DNA from: an uncultured Bacteroides sp.
GTDB taxonomy: Bacteria > Bacteroidota > Bacteroidia > Bacteroidales > Bacteroidaceae
Length of the DNA stretch: 64,000 nucleotides
NCBI GenBank assembly: GCA_937890825.1
Contig: CALADS010000005.1
Location: forward strand, 1 to 64,000
Reading direction: 5' to 3'
Part shown: one piece after another, positions 36,719-45,401 of the stretch
Layout: each line of letters starts with the position of its first letter
Numbering within the stretch: the first letter of the stretch is position 1
The notes under the pieces: model-generated
Databases searched by the model: none
Told to the model about the DNA's origin: nothing
The model's input: the letters and a program-made list of their open reading frames with translations, nothing else
Program-made: the position numbers and the translations under genes

Positions 36719-38359
36719 ATGGCAACAATACCTCCGTTTAAGTATCAGCCTATGTTTGAACATGGAGCAGATAAGACCGAGTATTATCTGCTTACTAAAG
36801 ACTATGTGTCTGTAAGCGAGTTTGAGGGAAAACCTATCCTGAAAATTGAAAAAGAGGGCTTGACGGCTATGGCCAATGCGGCTTTTCGTGATGTTTCCTT
36901 CTTGTTGCGCCGTGCCCACAATGAGCAGGTAGCTAAGATTCTGACTGACCCGGAAGCAAGTGATAATGATAAATACGTGGCTTTGACTTTCTTGCGTAAT
37001 GCGGAAGTTTCTGCAAAGGGCAAATTGCCATTGTGCCAGGATACGGGTACTGCTATCATTCATGGTGAAAAAGGTCAGCAGGTATGGACCGGCTATTGCG
37101 ATGAAGAAGCTCTGTCATTGGGAGTATATAAGACATATACAGAAGAAAATCTGCGCTATTCTCAGAATGCACCGTTGACGATGTATGAAGAGGTAAATAC
37201 AAAGTGTAACTTGCCGGCTCAGATTGACCTGGAGGCTACGGAAGGAATGGAGTATCGCTTCTTGTGTGTGACTAAGGGTGGAGGTTCTGCCAATAAGACT
37301 TACTTATATCAGGAAACCAAGGCTGTGTTGAATCCGGATACATTGGTGCCGTTCCTGGTAGAGAAGATGAAGTCGCTGGGTACTGCGGCTTGTCCTCCGT
37401 ATCACATTGCATTCGTTATCGGGGGTACTTCGGCTGAAAAGAACCTGCTGACTGTGAAACTGGCTTCTACGCATTATTACGATGAACTGCCTACTACAGG
37501 TAATGAATATGGCCGTGCATTCCGTGATGTGGAATTGGAAAAGAAAGTATTGGAAGAAGCGTATAACATTGGTTTGGGTGCTCAGTTTGGTGGTAAATAC
37601 ATGGCTCATGATGTACGTATCATCCGTTTGCCGCGCCACGGTGCTTCTTGCCCGATTGGTTTAGGCGTATCTTGCTCTGCCGACCGTAATATCAAGTGTA
37701 AGATTAATAAGGATGGTATCTGGATTGAGAAGATGGATGATAAACCGGGTGAACTGATTCCGGCAGAACTTCGCGAAGCAGGCGAAGGCGATGCTGTGAA
37801 GATTGACCTGAATCAGCCGATGTCTGAAATCTTGAAGGAACTGACCAAATATCCGGTGGCTACCCGTCTGTCATTGAATGGTACCATTATCGTAGGTCGT
37901 GATATTGCGCACGCCAAACTGAAAGAGCGTTTGGACCGTGGTGAAGAATTGCCGCAATATATCAAAGATCATCCTATCTATTACGCAGGTCCGGCTAAGA
38001 CTCCGGCTGGTATGGCGTGTGGCTCTATGGGTCCCACTACAGCAGGACGTATGGACCCGTATGTAGATTTGTTCCAAAGTCATGGTGGCAGTATGATTAT
38101 GTTGGCCAAGGGTAATCGTAGCCAGCAGGTAACGGATGCTTGTAAAAAGCATGGTGGCTTCTATTTGGGTTCCATTGGTGGTCCGGCTGCTATTCTGGCA
38201 CAGAATAATATCAAGAGCATTGAATGCGTGGAATACCCGGAATTGGGTATGGAAGCCATCTGGAAAATCGAGGTGGAAGATTTCCCGGCATTTATCTTGG
38301 TGGATGACAAGGGTAACGACTTCTTCAAACAGCTGAAACCGCGTAATTGCTGTAAGTAA
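36719..38359 (+). CDS. fumB: Class I fumarate hydratase
   Basis: 546 residues of the iron-sulfur class I fumarase (alpha and beta parts fused, like E. coli FumA/FumB); converts malate and fumarate reversibly. Cluster cysteines fit the family: Cys106 in PLCQDTGTA, one in GTAACPPYH (about 225) and one in GASCPIGLG (about 318). The C-terminal beta domain carries GPTTAGRMD. In Bacteroides it works next to malate dehydrogenase in the reductive path to succinate. The oxygen-labile 4Fe-4S type suits an anaerobe. Which E. coli paralogue name applies is conventional. Confidence 0.93.
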   Translation: MATIPPFKYQPMFEHGADKTEYYLLTKDYVSVSEFEGKPILKIEKEGLTAMANAAFRDVSFLLRRAHNEQVAKILTDPEASDNDKYVALTFLRNAEVSAKGKLPLCQDTGTAIIHGEKGQQVWTGYCDEEALSLGVYKTYTEENLRYSQNAPLTMYEEVNTKCNLPAQIDLEATEGMEYRFLCVTKGGGSANKTYLYQETKAVLNPDTLVPFLVEKMKSLGTAACPPYHIAFVIGGTSAEKNLLTVKLASTHYYDELPTTGNEYGRAFRDVELEKKVLEEAYNIGLGAQFGGKYMAHDVRIIRLPRHGASCPIGLGVSCSADRNIKCKINKDGIWIEKMDDKPGELIPAELREAGEGDAVKIDLNQPMSEILKELTKYPVATRLSLNGTIIVGRDIAHAKLKERLDRGEELPQYIKDHPIYYAGPAKTPAGMACGSMGPTTAGRMDPYVDLFQSHGGSMIMLAKGNRSQQVTDACKKHGGFYLGSIGGPAAILAQNNIKSIECVEYPELGMEAIWKIEVEDFPAFILVDDKGNDFFKQLKPRNCCK

Positions 38360-38379
38360 TCCCTATTCATAGTATACTG

Positions 38380-38418
38380 AAAAGGCAGGAAGCGTTTTGC
38401 TTATCCTGCCTTTTTTTT
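38380..38418. terminator. Terminator between fumarase and the ABC operon
   Basis: AAAAGGCAGGA pairs with TCCTGCCTTTT around a short loop, followed by eight T on the plus strand and preceded by A's. It serves fumarase and perhaps also the convergent ABC operon ending at 38440. Confidence 0.85.
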
Positions 38419-38439
38419 ATGGGTTATATAGTATGGGGC

Positions 38440-40800
38440 TTACTCGCTCTTTAAACTCAATACCGGATTTTCATTGGCTATCTTCCAGGCTTTGATTATG
38501 ACTGTACCTACGATGAGGAGCAGGATGATGCATAGCAGAATGAGGAACCAAAAGACAGACGGCAGGGTACTTTCGGGAAATTGTTCCATCCAGATGCCGG
38601 ATACGTAGTAGGCACTGCCAATACCCAGCACCACGGCACCCATGGCTACTTTTAGAATATCCTTGCTCAGCAGGCGCAGGATATCGGTTGCTTCGGCTCC
38701 GTTTACCTTGCGGATGGCTATTTCCTTGCTGCGGCGTTGGGTCTCATTGCTCACATAGCCTATCAATCCCATCAGTACGATGAAGAAGATGCAGAGCGAA
38801 GTTACGCTCACGATGTTGCGGAAGCGCGATACGCTTTCGTTTTGTTCGCGGCGGATGTCTTTGTAGCTTAGGAACGTTAGTCCCAACTGCGGGTAGGTGT
38901 CTTTCACATACTGGTTGAGGCGCATCAGGTTGTCGCTGTCGGGTGTCTTGAGGCGCACGTGGAAGGTGGCGGAAAGATAGGGTCTGAGGATATAGGCCAC
39001 GCTATATATGGGATTAAAGAACCCCATGTTGCGCACATCGCGGATGACACCTGCCACCCGGACATTCCCATAGGAGGGTGAATCCTGAAGAATCGGTATA
39101 CCTTCCATTTCCCGTCCTACCACCTGGTCACCCCAATTCATTTCTTTTACGAGGTGTTCAGTAACCACTGCCTCGCCGTTGTGTTCCGGCCAGCGGCCTT
39201 CTACCAGTTCCATACCCACCGCTTGCGGAAAACCTTTGGCAAAATATTGGTGATGTACTATGCAGAAAGCTTCGCTGCCCGGGATGCGTAAGGGGCGGGT
39301 GCTGTAGTGGCTCAGCAGGTTCTGCTCGCTCACACCCACTTCTTCCACAAAGGGTTGGCGGCGCAGGTCATCGGCCACACGCTGTGCTCCTTCTGCAAAC
39401 TCGGTGCCGTATTGTCCGAATCCGGCAACGGCAGTACCTACGGTCAGGCGTTCTGTATGGAAACCTACGTCCAAGGTCATCAGCCGATGGAACTGCCAGG
39501 CGGAGGTCAGGAGTAATCCCAAGATAAACGATACCCCGATGAATTGCACGAAGAGCAGGCCGCGCTTCCAGCTACGCTTGTCGTCGGTGTAGCGGCGGAA
39601 CACCTGGGTCACGGGGACGCGGGCAAACATTCGGCCAGGCAATACGCCTGCCAGCAGGAAAAGCACCAGCACGGTGGTCAGCGGCACCCACAAAGTCTGC
39701 CAGGTGAAGAGTTCACTCAAGCGGTAGATGCCGGTGAGGTCTTCTATCTGTTCGCTGAACAGGTACAGCAGTCCGACACAGCCCAGCAGGGCCACCATCA
39801 GCAGCAGTCCGGTTTCCGTGAGAAACATTCCGAAGATATGGCCGGTTTCGGCACCGCAGCATTTCTGCACACCCACCATTTTGGCGCGGCGGCCCAGGGT
39901 GGCGATGGCAGCCAGCACATAGTTCATACCTGATACAAAGAAGATGGAGAATCCCAATACAAACAGGATGACCAGGCGTTGCACGTTGGATGGGTGGGAG
40001 AGGTAGTAATCGGTGGCCGGCAAGAGTTTCCCTTCCAGGGTAGAGCCGTCCCAGCGTTCCTTTACTGCCGTATATCTTCCTAAAATATCCGGCATCCGGG
40101 CATTGATGCGGTCAATGGCATTGGCTTCGCGCAGGCGGACATATATCATATACATATCATTGCTGTCCCAGGTGCCTTGTCCGTAGCCTTCTTCAAAAGT
40201 CGGCAGGGAAATGACTACGTTGTGGCGGAACAGCACGTTGCCGGGGATGTCTTCATAGATACCCCGCACGGTCAGCTTCTGGCGTTTATTCATATTCAGG
40301 GTTTTCCCGATAGGGCTTTCATCGCCAAACCATTCCCGCGCCTTGCTTTGACTGAGAAATATATTGCCACTCTGTGCCAGGTACTGCGGATCGCCCTGCA
40401 GCAAGTCGATGCCCATCGTGCGGAAGTACAGCGTGTCTCCGAAAAGTACTTTCGTATCTTCCAGTTTGTTGTCATCCTTATATATATCCGGTTGTATGAA
40501 CATGATGAAGGGAGTGGCACATTCCACCTCTTCGGGCAGTGACTCCATGAGGGCTGCCGCTGCCGGGCGGAAAGTGTCGTAATCCCAGTGGGTGATTTCG
40601 CCGGTTTTCTTTATCATGCGGGTGCCGAACATCGCCAGCTTCTCATGCTCTTTATAAAAAGTATCGTAGTGAAGCTCGTAGGCTATCTGCGAGAAAAGCA
40701 GCACGCCCACGGTGAGACCCAGCGTCAGCGAGATAAGCTTCACTACGTTGCCGCCTTTCCCCCGTAAGAGTGTCTGTAGGATATAGTGGAATTGCCTCAT
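38440..40800 (-). CDS. FtsX-type ABC permease (two FtsX domains)
   Basis: 786 residues with the MacB_PCD-FtsX-MacB_PCD-FtsX layout. TM1 is near residues 20-42, a three-TM block near 285-400 (LVILFVLGFSIFFVSGMNYVLAAI), a TM near 425-445 and the final block from about 670 (SLCIFFIVLMGLIGYVSNETQRRSKEIAIRKVNGA). It overlaps the ATPase gene by an ATGA. It is paralogous over its length to the permease at 41511-43820, so the pair is probably a heterodimer. No adaptor or TolC gene is adjacent. Substrate unknown; related Bacteroides systems are often linked to peptide or cell-envelope stress. Confidence 0.9.
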   Translation of the reverse strand: MRQFHYILQTLLRGKGGNVVKLISLTLGLTVGVLLFSQIAYELHYDTFYKEHEKLAMFGTRMIKKTGEITHWDYDTFRPAAAALMESLPEEVECATPFIMFIQPDIYKDDNKLEDTKVLFGDTLYFRTMGIDLLQGDPQYLAQSGNIFLSQSKAREWFGDESPIGKTLNMNKRQKLTVRGIYEDIPGNVLFRHNVVISLPTFEEGYGQGTWDSNDMYMIYVRLREANAIDRINARMPDILGRYTAVKERWDGSTLEGKLLPATDYYLSHPSNVQRLVILFVLGFSIFFVSGMNYVLAAIATLGRRAKMVGVQKCCGAETGHIFGMFLTETGLLLMVALLGCVGLLYLFSEQIEDLTGIYRLSELFTWQTLWVPLTTVLVLFLLAGVLPGRMFARVPVTQVFRRYTDDKRSWKRGLLFVQFIGVSFILGLLLTSAWQFHRLMTLDVGFHTERLTVGTAVAGFGQYGTEFAEGAQRVADDLRRQPFVEEVGVSEQNLLSHYSTRPLRIPGSEAFCIVHHQYFAKGFPQAVGMELVEGRWPEHNGEAVVTEHLVKEMNWGDQVVGREMEGIPILQDSPSYGNVRVAGVIRDVRNMGFFNPIYSVAYILRPYLSATFHVRLKTPDSDNLMRLNQYVKDTYPQLGLTFLSYKDIRREQNESVSRFRNIVSVTSLCIFFIVLMGLIGYVSNETQRRSKEIAIRKVNGAEATDILRLLSKDILKVAMGAVVLGIGSAYYVSGIWMEQFPESTLPSVFWFLILLCIILLLIVGTVIIKAWKIANENPVLSLKSE

Positions 40801-41489
40801 AACTGCTGCATTAAATTACTGTTCACATTGGCCACGATGCTGCCGTCGAAGAGATGGATGGTGCGGTGGGCATACGAGGCATCGTGCTGTGAGTGCGTCA
40901 CCATCAGAATGGTGGTACCTTCCTTGTTCAGCTCGGTAAGCAGCTCCATCACTTCCTTGCCGTTCTTGGAGTCGAGGTTACCGGTAGGTTCGTCGGCCAG
41001 AATCAGTTTGGGATGCGTAATCAGGGCGCGGGCAATAGCCACCCGTTGCTGCTGACCACCGGAGAGCTGTTGCGGCATATGCTTGGCACGGTGGCTGATG
41101 TTCATCCGTTTCAGTATTTCATTTACCCGCTCCTTGCGTTCGCTGGCCGAAACACCCAGATAAGTAAGTGGCAGTTCCACATTCTCAAATACATTCAGTT
41201 CGTCGATGAGGTTGAAACTTTGGAACACGAAGCCCAGCTTGCCCTTGCGCATCCGGGTACGCTCCTTTTCCTGTAACTGTGCTACTTCCTGACCCAAGAG
41301 CCGATAGCTGCCTTCTGTGGGATTATCCAGCAGACCGAGGATGTTGAGCAGGGTGGATTTACCGCACCCTGAGGGCCCCATGATGGCTACAAATTCTCCT
41401 TCTTTCACTTCCAGGTTGACACGGTTTAACGCTACGGTTTCTACTTCTGAAGTACGAAACACTTTACTGAGGTTGTTGATTTCAATCAT
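40797..41489 (-). CDS. LolD/MacB-like ABC ATPase
   Basis: 230 residues. Walker A GPSGCGKST (residues 38-46), Q-loop FQSFNL, signature LSGGQQQRVAIARAL, Walker B LILADEPTGNLD and switch-His MVTHSQ are intact. It sits between the two FtsX permeases: 21 bp after one and overlapping the next by 4 bp. The three genes form one operon governed by the sigma-54 promoter at 43858-43873. Confidence 0.93.
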   Translation of the reverse strand: MIEINNLSKVFRTSEVETVALNRVNLEVKEGEFVAIMGPSGCGKSTLLNILGLLDNPTEGSYRLLGQEVAQLQEKERTRMRKGKLGFVFQSFNLIDELNVFENVELPLTYLGVSASERKERVNEILKRMNISHRAKHMPQQLSGGQQQRVAIARALITHPKLILADEPTGNLDSKNGKEVMELLTELNKEGTTILMVTHSQHDASYAHRTIHLFDGSIVANVNSNLMQQL

Positions 41490-41510
41490 ATCGTTTGTTT
41501 TTTAATGTTT

Positions 41511-43820
41511 TTATTCACTCTTCAAGCTGAGTACCGGGTTTTCGTTGGCTATCTTCCAGGCTTGCACCACCACGCAGGCGATAATCAATCCCCATATCAT
41601 GAGGGCACTCAGCAGGTAGTAGGCAGTGAGGTAATCCACCTGCACGGCAAACTGCTCCATCCAGAGTTTGCCCACATACCAGGCGGCAACGGCCCCCAGG
41701 ATGACGGCAGGCAGCGAAATGCGGCTGATGTCTCTGGAGAACATTTCCAGAATGTGCGAAGCTTCGGCCCCGTTCACCTTGCGGATGGCTATTTCCTTGC
41801 TGCGGCGTTGCATCTCATCATTGATGTAGCCGATGAGGCCCATCAAGGTGATGAAAAGGATGCAGACAGTAGCTACCAAAGTTGCGTTTCGGAACACCCT
41901 TACGCTGTTGTAGTTTTCAGCCATCAGCTTTTCCATGCTTTCAAATTCCACCGTCTGTCCGCTGAAAGCCTCGGCAGCTTCTTTGTTCAGCCGTTGCAGA
42001 TTTTCGGCAAAAGGCTCTTTCAGCCGGATGGAAAGCTGATAGGCTAATTGGGGCATATAGTGCAATACGTAGGGCAGGGGACCACTGTGGAAGCTGCCTA
42101 TCTGGAAATTTTTCAGCAGACCCACCACTTTTACCTTACCGCCTTCGGACGAGAAGGTGCGTCCCAGCACGTCATCGCCCCAATGCATGAGGCGGGCAAA
42201 TTCCTCGTTCACCAATACTTCATTCTTTTCGCGCTGCGGGCGGCCTTGAAGAATCGTCATACCCATCACTTTGGTATAATTCTCGCAGCCATAATCATAG
42301 CGGGTAGAGAACAGATTGTTGCCGGCTTCATCGGGAATCATTTCGCCGCTGTAGCCGCCGCAGGGATAATATAAAGAAGAAGTGATTTCTTCCACGTAGG
42401 GCAGGGGCGTGTAGAACGTGCGGATTTTCTCTGCTTCGTCCCAATTTCTTACCTCGTGGTAATTCATTACGATGCGCTCGGGATTGTAGCCCGTGTCTTT
42501 GTTCATCACATATTGGTATTGCAGCCACACGGTGCAGAGCAACCCCAGGACGAAGGTAACGCCGGCAAACTGAATGAAAAGCAGCGGCCGTTTCCAGCCC
42601 TGTTTGCCCTCGGTGTAGCGGCGGAATACCAGCGATACGGGGATGCGGGCAAAGAGGCGGCCGGGCAAGACGGTACTGATGAGGAAAAGCACGGCGAGTA
42701 CCGTAACAGGCACCCAAAGAAGGTCTGTTGTGAAGATACTGTCCAACTTGGCCGCGATGGTATCTTCCACAAAATCCCGGAAGGCATAGAGCAAGGCTGC
42801 GCTGAGCAGCAGGGCGGCAGCAAAGAGGAATACGGTTTCCCAGACAAACATACCGAACACAGTGCCAGCCTCGGCACCGCTACACTTGTGTACACCGATG
42901 GCTTTGGCGCGCCGGCTGAGTGAGGAAATCGAAATAAGTACATAGTTCAAGGCGGTGATGAAGAGGATGGCCGCCGCCAGAATAAAGAGGATGCGGCTCA
43001 TACGTTGCACGTACTCATGGCTGCGGTAGGTATCGCGCAGGGGGGCAATGAAAGCACCTACTTCTATGCCATTGCCGGGCGGCATCCGTTCTGCCAGTAA
43101 CTGTCCGATGCGTCGGTTGATGGTTTCCAGGTCGGGAGCATCGGCTTTCAGCCGCATATACGAGGGCCAACTGTCACCCCCTTGCAGACTGTAATATCCT
43201 ATGCCTCGGCTCCACACTGAAGGCATGGAAACCACGGCTTCGGGTCGTACGGTGGCATTTTCGGGAATATCGGCGTAGATGCCGCGTACAGTCAGGGGAA
43301 TCTGTTTGTTGTACTGCACCACTTGGCCGATGGGATTTTCATCGCCGAATATCTTCCGGGCCAGCCGTTCGCTGAGGTAGATAACATCCTTCTGTGCCAA
43401 GTCTTGTACGGCATTGCCTTTCAGTACATCAATGCCCATGGTCTGAAAGAAGAGCGAGTCGGCCGTTATTTTGAGGTCGTTGAAGCGTACATTCCCCCGG
43501 TAAAGGGGGGCATTGAACATCCAATAACCGATGGTAGTGGCCCCTTCGAATACATCGGGCATGGCTTCATACAGGGTGCCGGCCAGTTTGCCTACACACT
43601 GTTCTTGTTTGTCGCTCTTTTGTTGGTTCACCGTCCACTGCATCCATAGTTGCATCAGGCGGTCGTTTTCGCGGAAGCAGGTATCAAAACTCTGTTCGTA
43701 GGCCACACGGCTGAAAAGGAGTACACTCATCGTGATGCCCAGGGCTATGGAAATCACTTTGATGACATTCGAACTGCATCGGTGCAGCAAGGTTTTAAAG
43801 GCGTAATGAATGGATTGCAT
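41511..43820 (-). CDS. FtsX-type ABC permease (two FtsX domains)
   Basis: 769 residues and the same eight-TM, two-periplasmic-domain layout as its paralogue (shared SVLLFSRVAYEQSFDTCFRE-like start, LPGRLFARIPVSLVFRRYTEGK centre, and the IGYINDEMQRRSKEIAIRKVNGAEA coupling motif near the end). It is the first gene of the operon, with a sigma-54 promoter 38 bp upstream, divergent from the NtrC-type regulator. The shared C-terminal AWKIANENPVLSLKSE with the other permease suggests recent duplication or gene conversion of this end. Confidence 0.9.
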   Translation of the reverse strand: MQSIHYAFKTLLHRCSSNVIKVISIALGITMSVLLFSRVAYEQSFDTCFRENDRLMQLWMQWTVNQQKSDKQEQCVGKLAGTLYEAMPDVFEGATTIGYWMFNAPLYRGNVRFNDLKITADSLFFQTMGIDVLKGNAVQDLAQKDVIYLSERLARKIFGDENPIGQVVQYNKQIPLTVRGIYADIPENATVRPEAVVSMPSVWSRGIGYYSLQGGDSWPSYMRLKADAPDLETINRRIGQLLAERMPPGNGIEVGAFIAPLRDTYRSHEYVQRMSRILFILAAAILFITALNYVLISISSLSRRAKAIGVHKCSGAEAGTVFGMFVWETVFLFAAALLLSAALLYAFRDFVEDTIAAKLDSIFTTDLLWVPVTVLAVLFLISTVLPGRLFARIPVSLVFRRYTEGKQGWKRPLLFIQFAGVTFVLGLLCTVWLQYQYVMNKDTGYNPERIVMNYHEVRNWDEAEKIRTFYTPLPYVEEITSSLYYPCGGYSGEMIPDEAGNNLFSTRYDYGCENYTKVMGMTILQGRPQREKNEVLVNEEFARLMHWGDDVLGRTFSSEGGKVKVVGLLKNFQIGSFHSGPLPYVLHYMPQLAYQLSIRLKEPFAENLQRLNKEAAEAFSGQTVEFESMEKLMAENYNSVRVFRNATLVATVCILFITLMGLIGYINDEMQRRSKEIAIRKVNGAEASHILEMFSRDISRISLPAVILGAVAAWYVGKLWMEQFAVQVDYLTAYYLLSALMIWGLIIACVVVQAWKIANENPVLSLKSE

Positions 43821-43857
43821 AGTTGTTCGTTTTTTATTTTTCTACTGAAAAACAGTA

Positions 43858-43873
43858 TGCCAAAACCGTGCCA
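43858..43873 (-). promoter_or_regulatory. Sigma-54 promoter of the ABC operon
   Basis: On the minus strand TGGCACGGTTTTGGCA has the invariant GG-N10-GC of -24/-12 promoters and only one mismatch to TGGCACG-N4-TTGCW. It lies 38 bp before the first permease ATG and next to a gene for a sigma-54 activator. Confidence 0.85.
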
Positions 43874-43928
43874 TTCTATATAATGGCCTGATTCATATAG
43901 AATTATCAATTATACCCATTGGCAGAAG

Positions 43929-43945
43929 TGTCTAAAAAATAGACA
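43929..43945. promoter_or_regulatory. Activator site 1 (17-bp palindrome)
   Basis: TGTCTA-AAAAA-TAGACA, a perfect 6-bp inverted repeat with 5-bp spacer. Its centre is 21 bp from that of site 2, two helical turns, and it lies about 56 bp upstream of the sigma-54 -24 element, in the usual range for an NtrC-type enhancer. Confidence 0.82.
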
Positions 43946-43949
43946 CCTC

Positions 43950-43966
43950 TGTCTAATCTTTAGACA
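43950..43966. promoter_or_regulatory. Activator site 2 (17-bp palindrome)
   Basis: TGTCTA-ATCTT-TAGACA, same arms and spacing as site 1. It ends 27 bp before the -33 box of the regulator gene, so the pair could also affect that promoter. Confidence 0.82.
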
Positions 43967-43992
43967 AACTTTTCAATAAATGTATATCTTTC

Positions 43993-44022
43993 TTTGCCAA
44001 TAGACTATTTTACCTACCTTTG
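43993..44022 (+). promoter_or_regulatory. Promoter of the response-regulator gene
   Basis: -33 TTTG (43993-43996), 18 bp, -7 TACCTTTG (44015-44022). It would start transcription near 44029, which excludes a translation start at 44020 and supports the ATG at 44047. Confidence 0.7.
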
Positions 44023-44046
44023 CTGTGTATAAACAACAAACCGGTT

Positions 44047-45390
44047 ATGGCTAGAAAAACGCTTAAAATACTGATAGTAGACGATAATCGGGGCGTGCTT
44101 GCAGCCCTGCAACTCTTATTGAAGCCTTACTTCCAGGAAATCAGGTTGCTGGCTTCGCCTGTCACCTTGCCCAGTGTGTTGCGCGAGGAAAGCTGGCACG
44201 TTCTGCTGCTCGATATGAATTTCACTTCGGGTATCAATACAGGCAATGAGGGAATCTATTGGCTGCATGAGGTAAAGAAATACCAACCCCACTTACCCGT
44301 AGTGCTTTTCACAGCGTATGGCGACATAGATTTGGCAGTAAGGGGGATGAAAGAAGGGGCGGTAGATTTTATAGTGAAGCCGTGGGATAACGGGAAACTG
44401 GTGGAGACCCTGCTGCGTGCCGCCCGGAATGTGTCGGGCACTCCCGGAAACCACCCGGAAGAAGCGGGCGGAAAAAGCGGGATGTATTGGGGCACCAGTG
44501 CAGCCATGCAACGCTTACGTTTGCTGGTAGAAAAGGTAGCAGTAACGGATGCCAACGTATTGATTACCGGAGAAAATGGTACAGGCAAGGAAATGCTGGC
44601 ACGTGAGATACATACCTTGTCGCGCCGTAGGGAAGAAGAGATGGTGAGTGTAGATATGGGAGCCGTGCCCGAAAGTCTTTTTGAAAGCGAATTGTTCGGC
44701 CATGTAAAAGGGGCGTTTACCGATGCCCGTGCCGACCGGGCCGGAAAATTCGAAGCAGCCCAGCATTCCACTCTTTTTTTGGATGAAATAGGGAATCTGC
44801 CTTATCATCAGCAGGCCAAACTGCTGACGGCCTTGCAGCGGCGCAGCGTCGTACGGGTAGGGAGCAACCGGCCTGTTCCGGTGGATATCCGGCTGATTTG
44901 TGCCACTAACCGTAATCTGCAAGAGATGGTGCAGCGTGGAGAGTTTCGGGAAGATTTGCTGTATCGCATCAATACCATTCATCTGGAGATTCCGCCTTTG
45001 AGGAATCGCACGGAAGATATTCTGCCGTTGGCAGAACTTTTTATCGCCCGCTTCTGTAAGCAGTACGACAAACCGTTGGTGGAACTGACTCCGCAGGCTG
45101 CAACCGCTTTGCAGCATCATTCCTGGCCGGGCAACATCCGCGAACTGGAGCATATCATCGAGAAAGCGGTCATCATTTGCGACGGGCCTTCCTTGCCTGC
45201 CGAATTGTTTGCCCTTCCAGCCGTTTCTGTTCCCGCATCCGGCGGAGAGGTGTCCACCCTGGAAGAAATGGAACGGGATATGATAGGCAAGGCTTTGCAC
45301 TCTTGTCGGGGCAATCTGTCGGCGGTTGCGGCACAGTTGGGCATCACCCGGCAGACTTTATATAATAAAATGAAGAAATACGGTTTGTAA
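44047..45390 (+). CDS. Sigma-54-dependent response regulator (NtrC family)
   Basis: 447 residues from the ATG at 44047 (an upstream TTG at 44020 overlaps the promoter -7 box). The receiver domain has the phosphorylation site Asp56 in LLLDMNFTSG and the VKPWDN lysine. The AAA+ domain has Walker A GENGTGKE (about 175-182), Walker B FLDEIG and the sigma-54 contact loop GAFTDA, a variant of GAFTGA. The C-terminal Fis-type HTH is NLSAVAAQLGITRQTLYNKMKKYGL. It should bind the two 17-bp palindromes upstream and activate the divergent ABC operon when phosphorylated by the adjacent kinase. Confidence 0.93.
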   Translation: MARKTLKILIVDDNRGVLAALQLLLKPYFQEIRLLASPVTLPSVLREESWHVLLLDMNFTSGINTGNEGIYWLHEVKKYQPHLPVVLFTAYGDIDLAVRGMKEGAVDFIVKPWDNGKLVETLLRAARNVSGTPGNHPEEAGGKSGMYWGTSAAMQRLRLLVEKVAVTDANVLITGENGTGKEMLAREIHTLSRRREEEMVSVDMGAVPESLFESELFGHVKGAFTDARADRAGKFEAAQHSTLFLDEIGNLPYHQQAKLLTALQRRSVVRVGSNRPVPVDIRLICATNRNLQEMVQRGEFREDLLYRINTIHLEIPPLRNRTEDILPLAELFIARFCKQYDKPLVELTPQAATALQHHSWPGNIRELEHIIEKAVIICDGPSLPAELFALPAVSVPASGGEVSTLEEMERDMIGKALHSCRGNLSAVAAQLGITRQTLYNKMKKYGL

Positions 45391-45401
45391 AAAGAGGGGG
45401 T

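Noticed and set aside
43921..43940. Second sigma-54 promoter facing the regulator gene (TTGGCAGAAG...)
   Set aside because: GC is not found 10 bp after GG; the regulator has a standard Bacteroidetes promoter instead.
44020..44046. Upstream TTG start for the sigma-54 regulator
   Set aside because: It overlaps the -7 box TACCTTTG; the ATG at 44047 gives the standard receiver-domain start and lies after the expected transcript start.
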